The notes beneath the pieces are model-generated. The model was not told where the DNA came from. It was given only the letters and a program-made list of their open reading frames with translations, and made no database searches. Shown here in pieces: positions 1-9,900 of a DNA stretch of 55,456 nucleotides. How positions within the stretch are numbered: the stretch's first letter is position 1; each line of letters begins with the position of its first letter. The stretch comes from Tritrichomonas foetus (taxonomy: Eukaryota > Parabasalia > Tritrichomonadida > Tritrichomonadidae), in contig MLAK01000792.1 in NCBI GenBank assembly GCA_001839685.1, positions 1 through 55,456 on the forward strand, in the 5' to 3' direction. Both the position numbers and the translations under genes were made by a program.

Positions 1-1834
1 ATTGAAACATATTTTGAGTGCTTTTTGATCGGTGAGACTACATCCTTAAAATATAAATCTATACGTTTAAATTATCAATGGAAATTTGGTTAATACATGT
101 TTTGTTAACTAGTAATGGATTTTCTGTCAGTCTAAAAGACTATCATAACATGTTTGAAAAATAAATATAAGATATATAATATAATAGGAATGAAATGCTA
201 TTTTTTACAGGAACCATCCAAAAATCCATTATACTGCAGTCTCTAGAAAATTTGATTCATTCACCAAAAAAGTCAATCCTTGAAAGCCATCAAAGCAAAT
301 TGTGAAATCTAATATAACTTTTTTCCATGAATAAATAATTAATTAATTAAAAAATAAAAGAATAAAAAGAAAGTGAAATAAGAAATCGAAAATTATGTGT
401 TTACATTAACATCTGAGTATGTTCATTTATTAAAAATCTCGAAGAAGTCGTGAAATATTTACACATTATCAAAAAAAGAAATTATCCATTTCACTTAAAA
501 CTTAGGAATCAATGTTAAATTGTTCAATTTCATGATCACAGAGTTCAAAATATTCTTTTGATTGGTTTGATTACACACTTCACCATGACTTTCTTCATCA
601 GTTTCATTAACATAAGTCTTATCGATATAAATATCATCATCTATTGCGGATTCGTAGAATTTGCTTTTCGACAGATTGAACTTTCTACTGAAATTTCTTC
701 CTGTTTAATGCTATATTATTGCTAATTAAGCCAGATATTATTGACAATCCTTACCCAGGATTTAACACACTGAAAACACTTCATTATCATTATGAGTTTA
801 CAGTCATTGATAATCAACATTCTGTTCGTTGGCCAATGAACCTCGGGGGTGTTCAATTTTTGTTCACTAAATAGAATTTAATTGTCTCAGCGTTAAGCAC
901 CAAGCATTTTTCAAGTAATATCCAATATATTATATTGTATTTTTCTTGTCATAATATGATTAGAATTAATGATGTTTAAAATTCCTTGATATCTAAAGAT
1001 TAAGATGATGTTTCTCCAATAATGCTGAGTAGTATGAACTGGAGAATATTTGTTTAATAAATAGAGTGCTGAATATTGAATGCCATTTGTGAAATTACCA
1101 TGATTTATTTTAGTTTTTTTATTCTAAGAGTTTGAAACTTCTCCCAACGACTATCCAATTTAATTTCGCTAATATATAAACAATTTTGGTTTTCTGTATA
1201 ATGGGAGAAAACACTCGCTTGCATTAATAACAAACTTGAACAATCGAACAACTAGCAATTTAGTAGTTTCTATTGGCTAAAAATTCATACATGTGCTTTT
1301 ACCTCTTCCAAGTTGTCCTTTTGATTTCAGAAAATAATACAAGTTGGATAACATGATTCGTATAACAATCTCTGAAGAAAATAATGAATAATTCAGTTGT
1401 CAATCACATTGTTTGAGAATATCAATTCACAAACCTACATTTTTATTAACACATTGTTAGAGTGTGATTACATTATCATTCTAAAGGAAATCATAAGATT
1501 CGATAATGATTCATATAATTAGCAAATTGAATATAAAAACATAATATGACTTTTTAAAGATCACAAAAGAAATGATTATATGATCGATAATGAAAGTGCT
1601 ATTCTATTCTGTGGTTCGAACTTATGATCACACATTATTCCCAAACTTTTTCTTTGCTTCAGAATGTTAACAGAAAATGGTGGCGGATGAGGTTAACAAT
1701 TTGAAACCAATTCTAACAAATACTCTATTCTTAGATTATTCAATATCTATCGTCCATACAAATGCTAACAATTTTTTGTAATACATTTCACAAAAATATG
1801 TATAGTACTTTTCAATTTTGTGAAGAATTCAATT
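1..1834. other. Long intergenic region, no convincing gene
   Basis: About 1.8 kb of AT-rich sequence precedes the first gene. No open frame with an ATG reaches a persuasive length on either strand. Two short stop-to-stop stretches have a protein-like composition: roughly 530-710 read on the minus strand, and roughly 700-870 read on the plus strand. Neither has a usable start, so at most they are decayed ends of old genes. No tRNA, tandem repeat or terminal inverted repeat was seen. Confidence 0.6.
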
Positions 1835-1840
1835 TCATTT
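1835..1840 (+). promoter_or_regulatory. Inr-type initiator of the acyl-CoA synthetase gene
   Basis: TCATTT fits the trichomonad initiator consensus TCA-Y-W-W. The expected +1 A is at 1837, giving a 6-base leader before the ATG at 1843. Very short leaders are normal for Inr-driven genes in this group. The match is short, so its weight comes from position. Confidence 0.6.
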
Positions 1841-1842
1841 AA

Positions 1843-4371
1843 ATGGGATTAAATTTTTCGCAAGAAACAAAAGCTCAGTCGGTCCCTTTTGAAAAACCAT
1901 CCAGCGACGACGAAAGCTGGGTTTACATCAATTCAATAAGATTGAAAGAAAACGGTGGCCGCCCAATCACAACATTTCGAATCCAACCAAATTCAAAAAC
2001 AATTACAGCAATTGTTGAAACCAGTGCCAAATTATTTCGTGATTTGCCTTGCTTAGGTGAACGGTCTGTCGATGAAAACGGAAACTACGGATTATATTAT
2101 TGGATTTCTTATCATGATTTTTATGAAAAGTGCCTTCATTTCGCGAGTGGGCTTGAAGCTTTAGGAATTGAAAAAGGAGACAGAGTAGGAATATATTCGC
2201 CATCTTGTGCTGAATGGCAAATATCATTTATTGGAATTTTATTTGTTGGAGCAATTCCAGTAACAGTTTATGAATCTTTTGGAAATGATGCAGCTCGATT
2301 TATAATCGAGCAGTCTCGCCTAAAAGTCATGATTTTAGATTCAAAAAATATTTCAAATGCGAATGAATTCCTTGAAAAAGTTCCATTCGCGAATGATTTG
2401 ATCAAAATAGTTATTAAACATTCAAATTTTGTAAATACACCATTTAATGACGATAAAAAGTTCTTTTTACATTCAGATATAATTGAAAATGGAAAAAATA
2501 GGGAGTTTCATCCATTCAAACCAAAGCCAGATGATATTGCCATCATTATGTACACTTCAGGAACAGTACCAACAACTCCAAAAGGCTGTGTATTGACACA
2601 TAGGAACTTAGTGGCTGGTGCCACCGGCCTTGGATCTGCAGGATCATCAATTAATACAAAAGACACTTATTTTTCATATTTACCACTTGCACATATTTAT
2701 GAACTATGTTGCCATTTGATTATGTTTGCACATGGTGTTCGTATTGGGTTTTATTCTGGTGATGTTCGTGACATTTTTAGAGATTGTAAATGTTTGCAGC
2801 CAACAATTGTTTGTGGGGTTCCTCGTGTTTTTAATCGGTTAGTCGATATAATAAAACGACGATTAAATCAAATGAATCCAATTGTTAGATGGGCCACACT
2901 TTGGGCAATTGACATGAAAAGTCGAATTTTGTCGAATAAAGAAAACTATTCAATGTTTGTCGATTTCACCCTTTTGAGAGATTTCATGGAAGAGCTTGGT
3001 GGACGTTTAAGAATTGTTGTTGTTGGTGGTGCACCAATTCTTCCTGAAATTTATAACTTATTAAGGGCAACAATCACGCCAAATTTGATTCAAGGATACG
3101 GCTTGACCGAAATTAGTGCGGCTGGATGCGTTTCTGATGTAAGGGATTCTAATCCTGCTTCAGTTGGACCAGTTTCGATTGCTGTAGATATGAAATTTCG
3201 ACGTGTTGAAGGAATGGATTATGATCCAACAGCAAGAGAACCTTCCGGGGAGTTGCTTTTTCGAGGAAGTACGCTTTTCAAAGGTTATTTGATTACTCGA
3301 CCAAGATATCCCCAATCAGAAAACATATATGAAAGTGATTCGAATTTAATATCCAAAGTTAATTCACCAGATAATAGTGATAGTGATGATTTTCTAACCA
3401 ATAATGAAAATCATGTATATGATTCGAATTTAAATCAAGAGGATCAATCGAATATATGTTTTAAGAAAAGAAAAGAATTTGATATTGCAATAGAGAAAGA
3501 CAAAACAGACGACAACAAAAAATTTGAAAATAACCATTCATTTGACAATATTGAGGGAATCATCAAAGCAGATGATAATAAAAGAAGATTTGATAAAGAC
3601 AAAACTAATGAAAACGTTAATTCACAAAATGTGAACCAAAATTGCACTTTTATCAATAGTTATAATGATAATAATGAAAATGAAAATATTAATTTAGAAT
3701 ATAAACTAGGAAAGTTACCAGACTCACATTTTTCAAGATCGAAAAAAGCAATGTCGAATCATTTCCAAGAAAATTATCTTTGTTGGCTAGAAAGATCAGA
3801 TAGCAGTTATGACTTCAATGATATCGATATTGAAATCGATTCTTCAGATTTTATCGATGGTGAATGGTATCCAACAGGTGATATTGGCATTTTAAATCCT
3901 GATGGACGAGTTCAAATCATCGACCGTGTAAAACAGTTGGTGAAACTAAGTCATGGTGAATACATCTCCCTTTCGAATTTAAGCACCATTTATGGGAGTG
4001 CTCCTGGTGTGAAGTATATATTCGTATATGCAGATTCACATCATAATCAACCTGTTGCTGTTGTTGTACCTACAGATGGTTTGATAGCTGATTGGTGTGG
4101 TCGAGGGATCACTTCTTTCCAGACAAGCTCAATTGCTAAAAGTGAAATGATGAGTAATTTGAATGAAACCGCTGATAAAATTAATTTGAGAAGTTTTGAG
4201 AAGATGTATGATATTATTTTGGATAATGATGCATTTTCAATGATATCACCTTCACTTAAACCACATATAAGAGAACTTCGGGCCAAATATGAAGGTACAC
4301 TTCTCGAATTATATAGTAAAGGTGGAAGTAAAGAAATCAACAAATCGGAAATAGTAATGCCACTGATATAA
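1843..4371 (+). CDS. Long-chain acyl-CoA synthetase (AMP-forming), with large insert
   Basis: This is an 842-residue member of the ANL adenylating family, expected to activate fatty acids to acyl-CoA through an acyl-AMP intermediate. The P-loop-like signature is seen at residues 237-248 (YTSGTVPTTPKG), the GYGLTE motif at 418-423, the YPTGDIG motif at 676-682, and then IIDRVKQLVKLSHGEYI, the hinge and C-terminal lobe typical of long-chain enzymes. No signal peptide or clear membrane span is visible. Usual family length is about 650-700; the excess is an Asn/Asp/Lys/Glu-rich segment at about residues 487-668, inserted between the fragment ending FKGYLITRPRY and the YPTGD hinge. The frame stays open through the insert. 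The ATG lies 6 bases after an Inr. Parabasalids are thought to scavenge host lipid, which fits this enzyme. The family assignment is firm; chain-length preference is not deducible. Confidence 0.93.
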   Translation: MGLNFSQETKAQSVPFEKPSSDDESWVYINSIRLKENGGRPITTFRIQPNSKTITAIVETSAKLFRDLPCLGERSVDENGNYGLYYWISYHDFYEKCLHFASGLEALGIEKGDRVGIYSPSCAEWQISFIGILFVGAIPVTVYESFGNDAARFIIEQSRLKVMILDSKNISNANEFLEKVPFANDLIKIVIKHSNFVNTPFNDDKKFFLHSDIIENGKNREFHPFKPKPDDIAIIMYTSGTVPTTPKGCVLTHRNLVAGATGLGSAGSSINTKDTYFSYLPLAHIYELCCHLIMFAHGVRIGFYSGDVRDIFRDCKCLQPTIVCGVPRVFNRLVDIIKRRLNQMNPIVRWATLWAIDMKSRILSNKENYSMFVDFTLLRDFMEELGGRLRIVVVGGAPILPEIYNLLRATITPNLIQGYGLTEISAAGCVSDVRDSNPASVGPVSIAVDMKFRRVEGMDYDPTAREPSGELLFRGSTLFKGYLITRPRYPQSENIYESDSNLISKVNSPDNSDSDDFLTNNENHVYDSNLNQEDQSNICFKKRKEFDIAIEKDKTDDNKKFENNHSFDNIEGIIKADDNKRRFDKDKTNENVNSQNVNQNCTFINSYNDNNENENINLEYKLGKLPDSHFSRSKKAMSNHFQENYLCWLERSDSSYDFNDIDIEIDSSDFIDGEWYPTGDIGILNPDGRVQIIDRVKQLVKLSHGEYISLSNLSTIYGSAPGVKYIFVYADSHHNQPVAVVVPTDGLIADWCGRGITSFQTSSIAKSEMMSNLNETADKINLRSFEKMYDIILDNDAFSMISPSLKPHIRELRAKYEGTLLELYSKGGSKEINKSEIVMPLI

Positions 4372-4702
4372 TGCGCATTAGATAATTTGTTTTATTGTAA
4401 GTAAATTATAGATTGTTAAAGTAATCATTTTTTTGAATAGGTCTCATTTTTTATTGTAAAAATAATCAAATCCCACTTTTTCAAAAATTAAATCACCACT
4501 TCTATTCATTTCTATACACAAATGTTAGTGTCCATTCAAAACTTTTGAAGAAGTTATTCAATTATGACTTTTTGACAATTTAATTTAGTGAAAAAGTTAT
4601 CCACTTTTCAATGAAAAATCTGTTTATTTTCATCATTATTTTACTTTTGAATGAATTTTCACACACAAATGACTATATTTCTGTGAAAAAGTTTACACTT
4701 AA

Positions 4703-5914
4703 ATGTCTGCAATCAGAAATTCTATTCTCCAAATCAACGGTGGGATTACAATTCGAAAAAGAAGAATTAGTCAGCCGCCATCTAAAGCCGAAAATACTAT
4801 CCAACGAAGGAATATCCTCTACAAGCCAATAAAATATATCGGTAAAGGTGCATTTGGAGTGGTTTACATCACTCGATCACCAGAAAATAATGAATTAGTA
4901 GCCGTTAAAAAAATATTGCACGATCCAAAATATAAAAATCGAGAATTAGATATAATGAAAAATTTAAAACATCCAAATTGCGTTTCTCTGAAAACTGCTT
5001 TTAAAACACGTGGTGATAAACCAAATGAAATCTATTATAATATTGTAATGGATTTTATGCCATGTTCATTGAATCAATATAATTTATCATTTCGAGTTTC
5101 GAATATGAAACCACCGAGAATATTAGTTAAATTGTTTAGTTTTCAATTATTCTCAGGATTAGCATATTTGCATCACATTGGAATCACTCATCGTGATATC
5201 AAACCACAGAACATATTGATAGATCCTGATTCTGGTGTACTCAAAATTGGAGACTTTGGAAGTGCTAAAAAACTAGGAAATAATGAAAATTCTGTCACTT
5301 ATATTGCATCAAGATATTATCGATCACCTGAACTGCTTTTTGAATGTAATAATTATTCAAATAAAATAGATATTTGGGCAGCTGGTTGTGTTATTGCGGA
5401 AATGATCAAGCCTGGATCACCCATTTTTCATGGTGGAAATAGTAATGAACAAATATTCGAATTATTTAATATTCTTGGTCCACCAACAGAAGAAGATATG
5501 GAGTCTTTTGAACATTTAAGGGATCTAGATATCAATTTATATTATGATTATCTTGATTATATGGCCAATATTAAAAAAATTGAATTAATTTATCAAAAAT
5601 CAGATCCTTCTAAAATTTCAATTAATGCAAATGATTTGTTGAATGAAAAGCTTGATGAAATTCGTTCAAATGCTAAAGGAATTGAAAGTTGTTTAGCTGC
5701 TAAAAGTGATTTATTGGATTTAGTTTACCTTTTAAGGAAAATTTTTGTTTATAATCCTACAAAACGAATATCAGCAATTGAATGTTTGAGGCATTCATGC
5801 TTCGATGAACTTTTTGAAAGCTGTGCAAGACTTCCAAATGACAAAATACTTCCTCCACTTGACAGATTTCCTAATTTTGATTTTGGAATTCAACATGAAC
5901 GTGCAGCATCTTAA
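4703..5914 (+). CDS. GSK3-type CMGC serine/threonine kinase
   Basis: This is a 403-residue protein kinase. The glycine loop GKGAFG is at 47-52, the ATP lysine is K69 in VAVKK, the catalytic loop HRDIKPQN is at 163-170, and DFG is at 184-186. The activation segment VTYIASRYYRSPE is diagnostic of glycogen synthase kinase 3, and Y200 matches its autophosphorylated tyrosine. Three residues that bind the primed phosphate in GSK3 also appear conserved: R80 in KNRELDIM, R164 of HRD, and K189 in GSAKK. The C-lobe diverges and lengthens at about 275-340, just where animal GSK3 binds its scaffolds, so partners may differ. The start is the first ATG of this frame. An overlapping frame from 4611 has a hydrophobic beginning but carries no domain. 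It is expected to be a cytosolic, primed-substrate kinase. Confidence 0.93.
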   Translation: MSAIRNSILQINGGITIRKRRISQPPSKAENTIQRRNILYKPIKYIGKGAFGVVYITRSPENNELVAVKKILHDPKYKNRELDIMKNLKHPNCVSLKTAFKTRGDKPNEIYYNIVMDFMPCSLNQYNLSFRVSNMKPPRILVKLFSFQLFSGLAYLHHIGITHRDIKPQNILIDPDSGVLKIGDFGSAKKLGNNENSVTYIASRYYRSPELLFECNNYSNKIDIWAAGCVIAEMIKPGSPIFHGGNSNEQIFELFNILGPPTEEDMESFEHLRDLDINLYYDYLDYMANIKKIELIYQKSDPSKISINANDLLNEKLDEIRSNAKGIESCLAAKSDLLDLVYLLRKIFVYNPTKRISAIECLRHSCFDELFESCARLPNDKILPPLDRFPNFDFGIQHERAAS

Positions 5915-6939
5915 AAAAAAATAAAATTTTAAACAATTTCATAGTATGGGCAAATTCGAAGGAAATCTCCTTTCAAACTCCTTCAATTATTTTTGCCTCA
6001 CTGTGATTGACCAGTTCATTCACAAAAATTTTAACTTTCAGAAATTTCTGATGTTTCAAACTCTTTCATTTATTTTGTTCATGTCAACACATCTTAAAAA
6101 TTCAACAGGGGATATCACAACTATGTATCCTCGAAAATTAGGAGATTTGTTTTTTCCATTCAAAATAATAGCAAGTGAAATTACATTCCTTTCTTAAAAA
6201 GTTTCAAAAACTCGCCTCAATATTCAAATACAGATGTTTGATGATGTAGATGACTAAAATTCACTATTCTTGATTTTTTAATAGATACAATTGATATCAA
6301 TGATTTGTGAAAGTAAAAAACTGTTTTTATTCAAATAATTCATAGTTTTGGGAAATCAATGAATTTTTTGATGTTATCTCAATCAAATATATTTATATGG
6401 AATTGGAAAAAAAAAAATGTTTTTATCGTTTATGATTCATTCAAATATGGCTGGAAATAAATATTCAATTGAAAAAATGTGTATTGAAATTTGTGTATCA
6501 TCCTGAAATCAACGTAAAAGTCCTCAAAAAATGAATAATTATTTTCTGAAGTATCAGGATTTCTATTTAAAGAATAATCGATAACTGAAATTGAATAAGA
6601 TTCATCAAAAATCTTGACACAGAAGAATTTATGTCCCTCTCTGCACTTCTGAAGAATATTTGGCATTAACACATAAATCAATATCTTCATTCTTTAGATA
6701 GTTGAAAAAAATTTTGAGTTATTATCTCATCATTTTTTGAATGTAACTTTTTGAATATTTTTCGGTATCAAAATTATCGTGTCAGTATCAGAGATTTATT
6801 GAATTACTGCACTTTCCCTATGACAAAAGCTTATGGACTAAATATTTTGTGAGGTTTTCTTTAAATGAAACTTTTTCTTTACTGCCTTACGCTGTCACTA
6901 TTTTCTATGACATCTATTTAAAAAAATTGTAAAATGTTT
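5915..6939. other. Intergenic region, about 1 kb
   Basis: AT-rich sequence lies between the GSK3-type kinase and the surface-protein gene. Two short frames exist: 5946-6197 on the plus strand (83 codons) and 6430-6690 on the minus strand (86 residues). The first looks like chance. The second is listed separately as a doubtful gene. No repeats or RNA genes were recognised. Confidence 0.5.
6430..6690 (-). CDS. Doubtful small hypothetical protein
   Basis: An ATG-started frame of 86 residues ends LNIYFQPYLNES. Its composition is mixed rather than a run of Phe/Ile/Lys, which is why it is mentioned. No domain, signal peptide or membrane span is evident, and there is no Inr-type TCA-Y-W-W in the 40 bases before the ATG. 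It may equally be chance, given the AT content. Homologues in another trichomonad would be needed to accept it. Confidence 0.15.
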   Translation of the reverse strand: MKILIYVLMPNILQKCREGHKFFCVKIFDESYSISVIDYSLNRNPDTSENNYSFFEDFYVDFRMIHKFQYTFFQLNIYFQPYLNES

Positions 6940-6964
6940 TCATTTCACATTTGATTTTTCATTA
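6940..6964 (+). promoter_or_regulatory. Cluster of Inr-type initiators before the surface-protein gene
   Basis: Three matches to TCA-Y-W-W lie just before the ATG at 6965: TCATTT at 6940, TCACAT at 6945 and TCATTA at 6959. The first two leave leaders of about 18-23 bases, while the third would leave only 4. The cluster suggests that the real start of the gene is this ATG. Confidence 0.6.
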
Positions 6965-9900
6965 ATGATATGGCTTGTATTCTTTTTGTTTAAGTTTATT
7001 TGGAGTCATAACAGATCGTTAAATGAAAAGAAACTAGATTGGAATATTAAATCCGATTCAATAGTGGAACCATTAGTCTTATGTTATAAAGTTAATGAAT
7101 TTTCAGGAGGAACAGTTTGTGCAAATGCAGTTACCATCGATGATTCAAATATTAACACATTATCTGATATTATTCCATCTAATCAAAAAACCGTTAAATT
7201 TTATATTGGATCTGATTTAAATTCATTAGATTTAAGTTCACTTAAAACGACTGATTTAACTATTGATCTTTGTTCGAAAGCATTAATATCAGGAATTACA
7301 TTAAACTCAATTATTCTTTCAACTAATGATGAAATTTCAAATAATCTTCAAGAAAATCCACGAATTGATACCATTACATTTGAATCATTTACATTTAAAC
7401 AAGGAATTAATTTTAATGTTCGAAATATTAGTTTCATTTCATCATGCCAACTTTCAAGTAGTTTTTCATCTAGTTCTAAATTTGAATTTCATCATCCAAC
7501 AGGAGTTTTATATAGTGATGGTGATTTCTTATCTGTTTTAGATGATTATAGTGAAGGTAATATTCCTACAGTTTATTCAAATGTTCCATTAGGTTCATAT
7601 GATCCACAAAATACATTAACGATATTAGAAGACAGTTTTACATTTTCAACCAAAGATAATATTTTTGGAGGCACAGATGAAATTAAACGACATCATATTC
7701 CTAACATCATTTTTACACATGAAGGAAGTTCAACTACTCAACAATTTTATATTGATACACAAAGTGAATTTGATAGTGTTAAAATTATTTTTGTTGCTAA
7801 ATATTCTTCTTCTAAATTAACCATTACATTTAGCAATTTAATGAATATTGCCACATCAACTAAATTAATTCTTGATATCAGTTCATATTCTATTTTAGGA
7901 AGTACCACTACCATTGATTTAAATAATTCACCATTATGGAAATATATTGAAATTATTGGGGACAATTATAATTTATTGAACAAAATTGAACAAGAAGAAC
8001 CAGAAGAAGATACACCATCATTAACACCAACTGAAGAAGAACCAGAAGAAGAACTTCCACCAGCTGTTGAACCATTAGTCTTATGTTATAAAGTTAATGA
8101 ATTTTCAGGAGGAACAGTTTGTGCAAATGCAGTTACCATCGATGATTCAAATATTAACACATTATCTGATATTATTCCATCTAATCAAAAAACCGTTAAA
8201 TTTTATATTGGATCTGATTTAAATTCATTAGATTTAAGTTCACTTAAAACGACTGATTTAACTATTGATCTTTGTTCGAAAGCATTAATATCAGGAATTA
8301 CATTAAACTCAATTATTCTTTCAACTAATGATGAAATTTCAAATAATCTTCAAGAAAATCCACGAATTGATACCATTACATTTGAATCATTTACATTTAA
8401 ACAAGGAATTAATTTTAATGTTCGAAATATTAGTTTCATTTCATCATGCCAACTTTCAAGTAGTTTTTCATCTAGTTCTAAATTTGAATTTCATCATCCA
8501 ACAGGAGTTTTATATAGTGATGGTGATTTCTTATCTGTTTTAGATGATTATAGTGAAGGTAATATTCCTACAGTTTATTCAAATGTTCCATTAGGTTCAT
8601 ATGATCCACAAAATACATTAACGATATTAGAAGACAGTTTTACATTTTCAACCAAAGATAATATTTTTGGAGGCACAGATGAAATTAAACGACATCATAT
8701 TCCTAACATCATTTTTACACATGAAGGAAGTTCAACTACTCAACAATTTTATATTGATACACAAAGTGAATTTGATAGTGTTAAAATTATTTTTGTTGCT
8801 AAATATTCTTCTTCTAAATTAACCATTACATTTAGCAATTTAATGAATATTGCCACATCAACTAAATTAATTCTTGATATCAGTTCATATTCTATTTTAG
8901 GAAGTACCACTACCATTGATTTAAATAATTCACCATTATGGAAATATATTGAAATTATTGGGGACAATTATAATTTATTGAACAAAATTGAACAAGAAGA
9001 ACCAGAAGAAGATACACCATCATTAACACCAACTGAAGAAGAACCAGAAGAAGAACTTCCACNCAGTTTGTGCAAATGCAGTTACCATCGATGATTCAAA
9101 TATTAACACATTATCTGATATTATTCCATCTAATCAAAAAACCGTTAAATTTTATATTGGATCTGATTTAAATTCATTAGATTTAAGTTCACTTAAAACG
9201 ACTGATTTAACTATTGATCTTTGTTCGAAAGCATTAATATCAGGAATTACATTAAACTCAATTATTCTTTCAACTAATGATGAAATTTCAAATAATCTTC
9301 AAGAAAATCCACGAATTGATACCATTACATTTGAATCATTTACATTTAAACAAGGAATTAATTTTAATGTTCGAAATATTAGTTTCATTTCATCATGCCA
9401 ACTTTCAAGTAGTTTTTCATCTAGTTCTAAATTTGAATTTCATCATCCAACAGGAGTTTTATATAGTGATGGTGATTTCTTATCTGTTTTAGATGATTAT
9501 AGTGAAGGTAATATTCCTACAGTTTATTCAAATGTTCCATTAGGTTCATATGATCCACAAAATACATTAACGATATTAGAAGACAGTTTTACATTTTCAA
9601 CCAAAGATAATATTTTTGGAGGCACAGATGAAATTAAACGACATCATATTCCTAACATCATTTTTACACATGAAGGAAGTTCAACTACTCAACAATTTTA
9701 TATTGATACACAAAGTGAATTTGATAGTGTTAAAATTATTTTTGTTGCTAAATATTCTTCTTCTAAATTAACCATTACATTTAGCAATTTAATGAATATT
9801 GCCACATCAACTAAATTAATTCTTGATATCAGTTCATATTCTATTTTAGGAAGTACCACTACCATTGATTTAAATAATTCACCATTATGGAAATATATTG

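Noticed and set aside
1605..1635. GGTTCGAACTT resembles a polymerase III B box
   Set aside because: No T-arm stem, acceptor stem or A box can be drawn around it.
4611..4832. Frame with a hydrophobic, signal-like N-terminus overlapping the GSK3-type kinase start
   Set aside because: It is in another phase, loses any pattern once it enters the kinase gene, and has no domain.
5946..6197. 83-codon plus-strand frame
   Set aside because: Phe/Ser/Leu-rich chance composition with no Inr or domain.
9063..9094. Frameshift or pseudogene break in the repeat protein
   Set aside because: The break coincides with an N and a 53-base shortfall against the exact repeat period, so it is an assembly gap.
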